Source of the DNA: Linanthus parryae
Taxonomy: Eukaryota > Streptophyta > Magnoliopsida > Ericales > Polemoniaceae
Direction of reading: 5' to 3'
Assembly (NCBI GenBank): GCA_023055425.1
Contig: JALGPY010000001.1
Coordinates: 33,779,001-33,843,000 of the forward strand
Length of the DNA stretch: 64,000 nucleotides
The notes under the pieces: model-generated
Database searches by the model: none
What the model saw: only the letters and a program-made list of their open reading frames with translations
Told to the model about the DNA's origin: nothing
Shown: piece by piece, positions 45,501-56,250 of the stretch
How positions within the stretch are numbered: position 1 is the stretch's first letter
Layout: each line of letters begins with the position of its first letter
Position numbers and translations under genes: made by a program

Positions 45501-46559
45501 ACTACACGAATCAAACTACGATGATTTGTTGTTACAGTCGTGATTTGATGATCAAAACGTGTTCAGGACATATTCAGGAGCATGCTAGGGCTTAAAATCG
45601 ATCAAAACAAGCAAGATTGAAGGTCGTACCGGTCTGCAACAGTTTCCGGCGGCCATGGCAGAAACCGGCGGCCCGCTGCTCAGTTCCCGGCGACTCGGCA
45701 CGTACCCAGGAGCTTCTGGGTTCGCCTGGGTTGTCCACGACCATCTGCGACCTCGGAGCAACCGTCTGGAGGGAAGAAAAGGCCAAGAACAGCGAGAAAG
45801 TAGAAACCCGACGTTCAACAGAGGTTCCCGTCGGGTTCTTCAACCCAGACGCCGGCGAGCTCAATTCCGGCGATTCAGATGATGAGGGAGGGTGCGTTAG
45901 ACTCCCCTTTATGTCAGGAGTTCGAAAACAAGGGTTAGATTCTCTGATATACAACATGTAGAGAGAATTTGTCAAAAAATCAAGCTAGGGTTCTTGAGTT
46001 CACCTTCGTTTTTAGAAGTCGTTATTCAACGGAATTCCAAATTGAATTCTGCCTTTTAATCAGCGGACCGAGGGGGTACTGCGGTAGGAGCAGTTTTTTA
46101 TTTGGAGGAAGGGTGAGGTGGTTGCCTTGGTGGTGGTGGTGGTTTCATGGTGGAGTTGGTGGTGGTTGTTCTTGAGTAGGACAAAGAAGAAGAAAGAGAG
46201 ATGGTGATGATGATGAACAACAAAAATTTCAGAATGTGATGGTGGAGGAGAGGTTGGAGAAGTTGGCACATGAATGGAGAGGTGTCAAAATGAGTTGGAC
46301 AAGTGGCTACCACGCATAGGAGGAAGAAGTATAATTTTTCAAACTTGAGGGTCAAACTAGAAATAAAGGTTCTACTTGATTTCAGAGAATTGCACAACCA
46401 CCCCAAATATTTTTAGCGCCTCAAAATCATTCTAACAGCTTCCAAATATTGCTAACACTCCAAAATTCAAGTTTTAAAGTCGTTACAAACTATTTACAAA
46501 TTCACCCCCAAAGTTTTGATATTGCACTAAGAATTCTCTCGGAAATTAGGGGTGTTACA
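42568..46559 (-). repeat. 5' LTR of the LARD (3992 bp)
   Basis: On plus it runs TGAAACAACCCGGGATCTCGG to ATTAGGGGTGTTACA. The element promoter would be read leftward from here. It repeats the GC-rich open-frame patch at 45617-45961. Confidence 0.9.
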
Positions 46560-46727
46560 TTATTAATATCTAGTTCGAAACATGTGGCGCCGAAGCGGTA
46601 CAAGGATTAGGGTCATGAAAACTAAAGGTTTACATTCCTCTCCCCCTTAGAGGAGTGACGTCCTCGGAACTCAGTCTACTTCTACAAAGAGGTGCGGATA
46701 CTTCTTCCTCATTTCATCCTCTGCTTC
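46560..46727 (-). mobile_element. Remnant of the gypsy host between two insertions; second PPT-like tail
   Basis: On the minus strand the right end encodes EAEDEMRKKYPHLFVEVD, the usual C-terminus of gypsy (Tekay/Del-like) pol after the chromodomain-like region. A TAG then follows, and a purine tract AAGGGGGAGAGGAA at about 46637-46650, with TGTAAACC just after it. This resembles an LTR start. A second tail and PPT follow on the other side of the LARD (37233-37340). The host therefore shows two successive tails, which is unusual for one element. Confidence 0.65.
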
Positions 46728-48706
46728 TGTTCGCGATAATTCCCAAGTATAGGAATATCGTTCTAAGTAGTACCCGAGTAAGAACGGGGTCGATTTCCAC
46801 AAGGAGAGGAGGTTTAGACAATGACTTGCAAAACTAGAGTAAACGACTAACTAAACGATAAAAGCAACTTCTCAATGGCTTTAGAGCTTGCCAAGCTATC
46901 AAATCCACCACTAGTGATGGAGCAAGTTTTGAGAATTCAAGTAAGAAACAAAGGAAACGAATACTAATACTACTACGATTCAAGATAATGGAGTTGGGTC
47001 AATTGATTTCGCTAGAAAACTTGCAAGTGAAGTCCAACACCCAAACTTTGTATGAAACGACGAAACATGGATTCTAAAGCAAACGGAATCGTCTAGCTCA
47101 CGAATTCAAGAGCGAAACCCAAAATCGAGTTATGTCAAGCATCAAGGATATGTACTCCGCCAAGTGAGTCCACATACAAGATCAAGCCACAATTCGGATT
47201 TGTCTTTCGACACAAGAATTCAATGAATTCGACATCCAAACTTGTGAAACTTTGAAGAACAATTGAAACTTCACAACAAGTCATCCAACTTCATCAAGTA
47301 ACCCAACAATTAAACTAGCTACACATTAGAATGAAATCAAGAGAGGTTAAGAGAAATGATATTTTCATTAGCAACACTTTGATTCATACACTAGATATCA
47401 CCAATCCAACCTCTAAGCTTGATTCAAACTACAAACATGAAGCACAAACCATCCACTTGAATCAAACTACACAAAACAAGAGCAAAACAACCCCAAATTC
47501 ACTACTAAGCTACCAAAATGATGAGAAATCAACACCCTAAACTGCTGCTGCTGCAGCAGCTGCTGTTGCAGTACCAAGAACAGAGCAGCAGCAGAACACA
47601 GTTGAAATCACCAAGAACAGACCTCCTCTCTCCCTCTCTTCCTCTTCCTACGATTCTTGGCCCTTAATTAGCTCAAGAGAGAGCTCAGGGACTCAAGATC
47701 GAACCCAGAGTCGGGTGAAATCAGAGAGAAAGAGAGGAGGAGAAACAGAGGCGTCGTGTGCTGTCCGTCGGGTCAGTGTAGAGCCGAACCCCCTTGAAAT
47801 TTCTTTTGCCTTGGTTTATATAGACTTCAGAGATGTGTTTCGTAGCCTCCAAGGATCAATCTATGCCCTCAAATTCATCTCAGAGCTCCTCCTTCGTTGA
47901 TTTGCAGAAGCTTCACGAACCCTAGGTCATTTGGGGCTTTTCTCTTCACTTCGGTTTGGGCCAAATTGAGCAGTGGGTTTGGAAGAGGGTCGGACAAGGA
48001 GTAGATTGGGACCAATTTCAAGTGATTTGGTGAAGAATTGGGGCTTGGGTGAGCTTCGGACGAAGCTTGGTGCGTGGTTTCCATGGAGGCCGTGGGTTTG
48101 TTGAAGAAAGAATCGGGGAGAGAGAGAGAGAGAAGCGTGAGAAACATGGCTGGGGGTGAGCTGGGTTTGAGAAATTGCACCCGCCTCCCCCCTAGCTTGC
48201 TGGAATGCTTTAAAAGGCCCAATTCTAACTTATAAGCTTCTGAAAATGACCATTTGACCCCCAATCCGTTAAAAATCCTTCAAATGAGCCATTAAAACAG
48301 TTCAAAACTTGCACTTAAGCCCCACTTCCGTTAAAAACTTATCTTCTTGGCCCTTGACCTTCACTTTTGACTTCTAGATCTTCAATAATGGCCTCAATTC
48401 TTCTCTTGTCTTCTCAAATAGGCCCTTAAATCTTCAACTATTCTTCAAATTAGGTCCTCCAAGTCCCTTCTTGATGCTCTTGAGCCGCAAATCATCTTCA
48501 AATTCATCGTTTAAGCTCCCCTAGCTCGCCTCTTGCGTTTTAAAGCACGTCTTCACCTACAAAATGAGAGAAAACAACCAAAGCTACGAAAACAAGCATA
48601 AGTCTAGAATTAGGGATATAACACGCAAATAACACATAAAAGTAAGTTAAGAGGAGTTCACTAACCTACTAAAATATGCAATTTACGATCCTTAACACAC
48701 GCCCCA
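46728..48706 (-). repeat. 3' LTR of the young Tat-type element (1979 bp)
   Basis: On plus it starts TGTTCGCGATAATTCCC and ends ACACACGCCCCA. It contains CTG/CAG-rich sequence at 47540-47600 and repeats 52055-54033 almost base for base. Confidence 0.92.
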
Positions 48707-50395
48707 ACTAGCCTTTTGCTCGTCCTCGAGCAAAGAGAGCGATATGAGTCGTAAACTAGTGAAGAACCCATCATGAGAGACACACACTCAACTAGACAAG
48801 GCTTGACTCGATTCTAAACTAGACTCAAATATTTACAAAAACGCACACACACATTATCTATCCTAAGTGAGAACTCAAAGAAACAAAATACTAAGAGTTA
48901 CTAGCTAATTTTATTTTTTTTTTGTGGGGGAAAAAGAAGAATGCATAAATGTCTCCTCAAATAAATTCTCAAAGTCCAAGAAGATTGAGAAAGAAGCCTA
49001 AGGACGTCTAAGCATATACTCATACAAATGTGGGCGGTGTTTGGTAGAAGGTGACTCATGCGAACTACAAAACTTGTTAAATTAAGTCCGATTTGCGAGA
49101 AAGTATGCCTTCAAAAATAAGGATCTCATGAAACTAGACATTCTCATACTTATTCAAAAGCACCCATGTAGGATGGACTTCCAAAGCTTTGAACAAAAAT
49201 TTTTAAGAAGGGGAGATGTGGTTGTGGGCTTGTATGATCCTTTTGTGGATTTTTGGTAGATGGTGCGATTTATCATGATTTTTTTTTTTTTTTTTGAGAT
49301 TTATAGCATTAACATTTCATTTTTAACCTCAAATCCAAGGATCTCCAAGACCCACAACAAAACAGAGGAATATACACGCGAGTGGGCTTTTTAAGCTAAA
49401 CCAAGGGAGCTATCTAGGTGGTGACGTAACATTATCCCCGGACACCCCTCTATTTTTTAGACATCGCATGGGGTGTCATTGGTAACCACCACTCCAATGG
49501 GCTACAAGTTTCCACCGCAAAAACGAATAGAGTAAAATCTTTTTGTGAAGTTCAAATAGCTTTAGAAATGCACCCTTTATCAAAAGTAGTAAGACGTCAA
49601 AGTTTATGTGATCAACTTAGCTTGAAGGACTTAAACATGAAACGTAAATTTAGTGTGTCGCTTTGTGAGAACGCATGATGTCGCGGAATGTGGGATATTG
49701 GTGTAGATGTATTGAGTATAAGCAAAGAATTCCTTTCTAAAATAAAAATAAAAAGAACATGGACTAAGAAATTTCATTATTTGAAAACATCTAGCTTCCT
49801 AAAATTCCCCCTTTTCACTTTTTCTCATTTTTTTTTTTTTTTGAAATAAGTGACTCAACTATAACTTCCTAAGACTCAATAAAGCTATCAAATAAGAAAA
49901 TAAAATCTAGACTCAAGATGAAAGGTGAAAATAAATAAAACTATCAAAGAAAGAGAAAAAAAAACCTATGGTTTGACACGGGGAAAGAGTGATGCTTCTC
50001 ATGAAAGGTTCACACACATTTTTTTCAAAATTTTCAATTTTTAAATTTTTATGATTTTTTTAGAATTTTTCATTTTTTTGTATTTTTCATGTAAATTACT
50101 AATGAAGAAAAATCATGCTAGTACCCATTTAAGCAAGAAAGAAAATCTACTTCCCACCCCCCAACTAAAATGTCACATTGTCCTCAATGTGTGAGAACAA
50201 TGGGAGAGCATACAAGTTCATATAAGAGTTAAGGGATAGATAGACCTCATTGTAGCTTTCTTGGCCACCAAGCACAAGTCCTCCTCCAAGAGCAACCTAC
50301 AAAATGTTCATAGAAAAGAAAAAAAAAAGTGCAAGAAATAGAGATAAACTAATTTATTTATTTACAACTAGGGAGGTGGAACAAAGAAAATGATG
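48707..50395 (-). other. Non-coding 3' internal part of the young Tat-type element
   Basis: AT-rich, with several long T or A runs (48909-48922, 49278-49297, 49830-49842). The polypurine tract lies at the left end. No frame over 60 codons with motifs is present, and no pol remnants were recognised. Confidence 0.6.
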
Positions 50396-52008
50396 CTATC
50401 CCACCCCCAATCTTGGAAATTTCTTTCCATGCCATGCCCCTACTTCATTCTTAGAAAAGTACTTCTCCTTTAAAAAGTTTGATTCATCAATTAGAATAGA
50501 AAGGAGAAGTAGGGGCAAGACACAAAAGATGAATAAGAGATGCAAGCAAAATCTAACAATAAAGTTAGGGCAAGTTGTTATACCATGCATCAACTTAAGA
50601 AAAGGGTTTGAAATCCTCAAACTAATTGAATCATAGAATGGGTCTTCATAAGTTGCCAAATTTTTACTTGAAATCAAAACTTGAGAGATGGTGGCAACTT
50701 GTGAATTCTCAATCTCATCACTTTTAAATAAGTCATGTGGATTAGGGGATGGGGCTTCACAAGTGGGAGTTAAAATAATTTGAGAACTTGAAGCCTCATC
50801 CAAACCCTTAGGCACAACTTCCATAATGATAGAATCCAAGGGAGCATTCAAGCAAAATTCAATTTCGTCACAAATACGAGCATAGCTCCCCGGATCTTCA
50901 TTAGACATATCAATACTAACCGGAGTACCTCCCAATAAAACTTCAATTTCGTCACAATCAAGATCATAGGAACTCCGGTAAGTACTAAGCTCTTCTAGAG
51001 CACAAGACAAGTCTACATTCCCTTCACTAGTGGTAGCATCAAATTTGACCCCTAACTCATCACATGAGTGATTTTCATTTTGCGACTCCTCCTCACAAGT
51101 GTCACTATGTGAGTCATCAAAAATGGCTTCACTCATGTCATGGGTTGAAGAGTCATCATCAAAAATATCAATCTCACTATCAATATCACTATCACATGCT
51201 TCTTTAGATTGTGCAAATGAGAAATGAATACAATCACCTATCCTAGTGGCAACAACTCCATCATCAAACACATCATCCAAAATTTGATCTTGAGCAAGCT
51301 CGTGATGTGTGTGAATAAGAACTTGAGACTCATATGATGGCGAGTTTGTGAAGAGTAAGTACTATAATCAAGAGAATCATCATGCGATTGTGAGGAAGCC
51401 ACTCTATCATCCAAGTGAGAGAGTGATTCTTCAAATTTTCTTTGTGATTCTCTTGATTCTATTAGTGATTCCAAAATTTCTTTATTCTCTTGAATATGCT
51501 TTTGAATTTTCTCATATAAAGAATCACTTATAGGCGTATTTAGCTCATCATTCACAAGTGATTCCCTCTCAAAATGATTAACTCCTCTTGATTCACACAT
51601 CATATCATTATATTGATAAGTGCAAGAATCATGAGAGTTCAAAGACATGTAAGTGTTTGAGGGAGGTGATTGTGCACAAGAAGCATGAGATGTGTAATCT
51701 AGTGTCTTACTATCATGCCAAGAATAATCATTCCTAGGAAAATACTCACCATTTTTAATAGCACGCTCACGTAAGGAATGCATTGATTCCTTAGAATGAT
51801 TTCCATTACTAGTAAATGCATAGTAGTAAGGACGTGAAGGAACGTTAGACCTCTCATTGAGTCCAAAATGTTCACGAGACATTTTTTTTTCAAGCAAGTA
51901 GATGAGAGGTACTTGATGAATTTCACAAGCCCTCTTGAATCTCACAAGCTTAACTAACCACAAGCAACTAGAGAAAATGTCAAGAAAAATACTAAGAAAG
52001 TAAAGCAA
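50396..52008 (-). pseudogene. Unknown acidic protein of the young Tat-type element (frameshifted)
   Basis: Two overlapping minus-strand frames (51238-52008 and 50396-51280) appear to be one gene split by a frameshift near 51300-51340. A likely start is MSREHFGLNERSN near 51882. The first part is Ser/His/Tyr-rich with a charged helix (YEKIQKHIQENKEILESLIE). The second part is very acidic (DIFDDDSSTHDMSEAIFDD). Near its end is a hydrophobic segment, FIVRFCLHLLFIFCVLPLLL, followed by a basic tail. I find no gag zinc knuckle, protease or polymerase motif and do not recognise the family. A C-terminal membrane anchor is possible, but this is inference. Confidence 0.6.
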
Positions 52009-52030
52009 ATCAAATCTAAAGCCTAGCCTC

Positions 52031-52048
52031 TCCCCGGCAACGGCGCCA
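52031..52048 (-). other. Primer-binding site (tRNA-Asp type) of the young Tat-type element
   Basis: On the minus strand TGGCGCCGTTGCCGGGGA starts six bases inside the LTR boundary at 52055. It is identical to the motif at 3352-3372 over this length. Confidence 0.92.
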
Positions 52049-52054
52049 AAAACT

Positions 52055-54033
52055 TGTTCGCGATAATTCCCAAGTATAGGAATATCGTTCTAAGTAGTAC
52101 CCGAGTAAGAACGGGGTCGATTTCCAAAAGGAGAGGAGGTTTAGACAATGACTTGCAAAACTAGAGTAAACGACTAACTAAACGATAAAAGCAACTTCTC
52201 AATGGCTTTAGAGCTTGCCAAGCTATCAAATCCACCACTAGTGATGGAGCAAGTTTTGAGAATTCAAGTAAGAAACAAAGGAAACGAATACTAATACTAC
52301 TACGATTCAAGATAATGGAGTTGGGTCAATTGATTTCGCTAGAAAACTTGCAAGTGAAGTCCAACACCCAAACTTTGTATGAAACGACGAAACATGGATT
52401 CTAAAGCAAACGGAATCGTCTAGCTCACGAATTCAAGAGCGAAACCCAAAATCGAGTTATGTCAAGCATCAAGGATATGTACTCCACCAAGTGAGTCCAC
52501 ATACAAGATCAAGCCACAATTCGGATTTGTCTTTCGACACAAGAATTCAATGAATTCGACATCCAAACTTGTGAAACTTTGAAGAACAATTGAAACTTCA
52601 CAACAAGTCATCCAACTTCATCAAGTAACCCAACAATTAAACTAGCTACACATTAGAATGAAATCAAGAGAGGTTAAGAGAAATGATATTTTCATTAGCA
52701 ACACTTTGATTCATACACTAGATATCACCAATCCAACCTCTAAGCTTGATTCAAACTACAAACATGAAGCACAAACCATCCACTTGAATCAAACTACACA
52801 AAACAAGAGCAAAACAACCCCAAATTCACTACTAAGCTACCAAAATGATGAGAAATCAACACCCTAAACTGCTGCTGCTGCAGCAGCTGCTGTTGCAGTA
52901 CCAAGAACAGAGCAGCAGCAGAACACAGTTGAAATCACCAAGAACAGACCTCCTCTCTCCCTCTCTTCCTCTTCCTACGATTCGTGGCCCTTAATTAGCT
53001 CAAGAGAGAGCTCAGGTACTCAAGATCGAACCCAGAGTCGGGTGAAATCAGAGAGAAAGAGAGGAGGAGAAACAGAGGCGTCGTGTGCTGTCCGTCGGGT
53101 CAGTGTAGAGCCGAACCCCCTTGAAATTTCTTTTGCCTTGGTTTATATAGACTTCAGAGATGTGTTTCGTAGCCTCCAAGGATCAATCTATGCCCTCCAA
53201 TTCATCTCAGAGCTCCTCCTTCGTTGATTTGCAGAAGCTTCACGAACCCTAGGTCATTTGGGGCTTTTCTCTTCACTTCGGTTTGGGCCAAATTGAGCAG
53301 TGGGTTTGGAAGAGGGTCGAACAAGGAGTAGATTGGGACCAATTTCAAGTGATTTGGTGAAGAATTGGGGCTTGGGAGAGCTTCGGACGAAGCTTGGTGC
53401 GTGGTTTCCATGGAGGCCGTGGGTTTGTTGAAGAAAGAATCGGGGAGAGAGAGAGAGAGAAGCGTGAGAAACATGGCTGGGGGTGAGCTGGGTTTGAGAA
53501 ATTGCACCCGGCTCCCCCCTAGCTTGCTGGAATGCTTTAAAAGGCCCAATTCTAACTTATAAGCTTCTGAAAATGACCATTTGACCCCCAATCCGTTAAA
53601 AATCCTTCAAATGAGCCATTAAAACATTTCAAAACTTGCACTTAAGCCCCACTTCCGTTAAAAACTTATCTTCTTGGCCCTTGACCTTCACTTTTGACTT
53701 CTAGATCTTCAATAATGGCCTCAATTCTTCTCTTGTCTTATCAAATAGGCCCTTAAATCTTCAACTATTCTTCAAATTAGGTCCTCCAAGTCCCTTCTTG
53801 ATGCTCTTGAGCCGCAAATCATCTTCAAATTCATCGTTTAAGCTCCCCTAGCTCGCCTCTTGCGTTTTAAAGCACGTCTTCACCTACAAAATGAGAGAAA
53901 ACAACCAAAGCTACGAAAACAAGCATAAGTCTAGAATTAGGGATATAACACGCAAATAACACATAAAAGTAAGTTAAGAGGAGTTCACTAACCTACTAAA
54001 ATATGCAATTTACGATCCTTAACACACGCCCCA
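52055..54033 (-). repeat. 5' LTR of the young Tat-type element (1979 bp)
   Basis: Same boundaries as the left copy (TGTTCGCG...CGCCCCA). Differences I noted include CCGCC/CCACC, CTTGG/CGTGG, CGGAC/CGAAC and TTCTC/TTATC, all single substitutions. Confidence 0.92.
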
Positions 54034-54882
54034 ACGCCCTTTCTGATTGAATCTCGTTATTCCCTTTGTAGGCGAAACTTTAAGAAACGCCTTTTCACCC
54101 ACTTTGAACTCCAATGCTCTCCTTTTCTGGTCTGCATAGGACTTCTGTCTGTCTTGTGCTGCCTTCATTCTTTGCTGGATGAGTCGTACTTGATCTGTCA
54201 TTTCCTCAATCATTTGTGGGCCTAACACCACTGTCTCGCTGATGTCACTCCAACATAGAGGCGTTCGACACTTCCTCCCATACAAAGCTTCATGGGGTGC
54301 CATGCCTATGCTGGCGTGATAGCTGTTGTTGTAAGAGAACTCTATCAGTGGCAACTTGTCAACCCATGATCCTTGGAAATCCATGACACAAGCCCTTAGC
54401 ATGTCCTCCAGTGTCTGAATGGTCCTTTCTGTTTGTCCATCCGTAGCTGGGTGGAACACTGTACTGAATCTCAGTTGAGTTCCCAACGCTTCTTGAAGAG
54501 CCTTCCAGAAATGTGAGAGAAAGTTAGGGTCCCTGTCTGAGATTATTGAACTCGGAACCCCATGGTATCTCACTATGTTCTTGATATACGCATCAGCTCT
54601 TTGCTCCATGTTCCACGTGTCCTTCATTGGAATGAACCTTGCTGTCTTGGTCAATCGGTCGACCACTACCCATATTTGATTGAGTCCATTATTCGACATT
54701 GGCAAAGCAGTTATGAAATCTATAGAGATGGAATCCCACTTCCAGACTGGGACATCCAATGGCTGAACTAAGCCTCCCATTCTCTTGTGTTCGAACTTCA
54801 CCTTCTGACAGGTTAAGCATCGTACTACAAACTCGGCTACTTCCTTCTTCATGTTGGGCCACCAAAAGGTCTTCTTCAGTTC
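54034..54882 (-). pseudogene. Integrase of the minus-strand Ty3/gypsy element (partial)
   Basis: The frame covers the end of the HHCC zinc region (CLTCQKVKFEH), the DDE core (SIDFITALP, then SDRDPNFLSHFW, then DGQTERTIQTLEDMLR) and the start of the C-terminal region (VGEKAFLKVSPTKG, RFNQKG). All three catalytic acidic residues are present. It is cut on the 5' side at 54882-54887 by insertion of the plus-strand gypsy. On the 3' side it is cut at 54033 by the Tat-type element. The expected LSPRYIGP block and chromodomain-like region, roughly 100-120 residues, are absent; pol resumes only at 46727. Confidence 0.9.
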
Positions 54883-54887
54883 CTTGT

Positions 54888-56207
54888 TGTAATACCCCTA
54901 TTTTATACGGGTAAATTAATAGCAATTCGTGAAGTGGGGAGATATTTGTAGTTTAAGAAAAGATAAACTAGTTAATGTATGGGGGTGGTAGTTGTAGTTT
55001 AAAGAAAGTTAAATACCTAGAGGATAAATTAATAAGAGTAAATTAAATAATAATAATAATAATATTAATAATAATAATAACAAAAAAAAAGAAGAAGAAG
55101 AAGAATAAAATAATGGGGATCAGTTTCCCCTCAATTCACTCAACCCAACTGCTGAGTTTTTCTCCCGTAAAACAAGAAGCTTGTCTTCTTCTTCACCCCC
55201 CTCCTTCAAAAACCAACCCAGGTCCATCCCCCCTTCTCACCCGTCACCACCACCAACACCATCGCCACCTCCACCGACAACATCCCCACTGCCACCACCA
55301 CTCTCCACCTCTCTGCCTCCCTCTGTCTCTCTTTCCCTCTCCCCTGTTCTGCCCGACTAAAACAGAGGAAGCAGCAGCGGCGGCGAAGCCGCTGCCTCCC
55401 TCGTCGTCAACGCCATCACCACCACTACTCTGTTTCTCTCCATCTCCCTCTCACCCTCCATCCCTCTGCTCCCCCTTCCTCTCGTCCTGAAGGAAGCAGC
55501 AGCAACAGTGGCTATAAGCCACGCCACCGCGGCCAGAGACGATCGACGAAATCACCGTCACCACCCCTATCTCTCTCCTGTCCCATTCGACCAGTAGCCT
55601 CCCTCTCCCTCTCTGTTTCGACCCAAGTGGAGGCAAAAACAGCAGCAACCAACTGCTGAATCAACCCACAACCCTCACCGCCGGCGGCCAACTCCATTGA
55701 CGCCGGCGAAGAGCTCGAAGCCCAAGCGAACCAAAGCCACCCACCACTTCAAAGCAGTTGCAGAAGACTCCTAGGGGCTTGAGGAGGTCTGAATCGAACC
55801 CAGCCAGGGCCAAGACCGCCGGCAACGACGCTGCCAAACACCATCGCCGACCCACCTCGACGGCAACCCCAATCGGACTCAATTCTCAACCGATTTCCGC
55901 GGTTTTTGGCTTGGGTAAGATCTAAATCACTCCCTAGTTCATATTAGATAATCAAAATCATGTCTTGATGCACGAATCTGAGTTTAGGTCGATCAATTTC
56001 ATGGTTTGCGAAAAAGGGGGTGAAAGTGTCTTTTCTTACAACTTGGGGGTATAATCTGTCATTCACCAGAATTGATTATAGTTATGAGAAGGGGGCTGTT
56101 TTGTACATTCTGAAAAGCAGAGGGTATATATTGTGGCATATGAGACTGTTATTTTGGTAGGGGATTAATTGTTTCTTTTATAGAAATATTGGTTACATAA
56201 TTTTGTA

Positions 56208-56250
<43 letters not shown>

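Larger units (their letters stand above)
37341..46559 (-). mobile_element. LARD-type non-autonomous LTR retrotransposon (9.2 kb)
   Basis: Two direct LTRs of 3993 and 3992 bp flank a 1234-bp internal region. The target duplication is TTATT on both sides (37336-37340 and 46560-46564), so the copy is complete. Orientation is minus: the PBS TGGTATCAGAGC lies at 42565-42554 and a purine tract AAGGTGGGTAGAC at 41346-41334. The internal region has no frame longer than about 70 codons and no gag or pol motif. Long LTRs with a non-coding core define large retrotransposon derivatives, mobilised in trans. The LTRs differ at roughly 2-3 percent by eye in the part I compared. Confidence 0.92.
46728..54033 (-). 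mobile_element. Young Tat/Athila-type non-autonomous retrotransposon (7.3 kb)
   Basis: LTRs of 1979 bp (46728-48706 and 52055-54033) flank a 3.35-kb internal region. The PBS is of tRNA-Asp type (52031-52048), and a purine tract with the CTCGAGGACGAGCAAAAGG signature adjoins the other LTR (48707-48736). I counted about ten differences between the LTRs, near 0.5 percent, so insertion is recent. No protease, RT or integrase is present; the only sizeable frames are 50396-51280 and 51238-52008. No matching 5-bp target duplication was found (GCTTC left, ACGCC right), and the host pol on the two sides does not join directly. Confidence 0.88.

Noticed and set aside
47331..48264. Frames repeated identically at 52658-53591
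   Set aside because: They lie in the two LTRs of the young Tat-type element, so duplication reflects LTR identity, not a gene pair.
55113..55490. Pro/His/Ser-rich frame of 125 codons
   Set aside because: It is within the 3.2-kb gypsy LTR, in a low-complexity CCA/CTC-rich leader also present in shorter form at 36780-36960.
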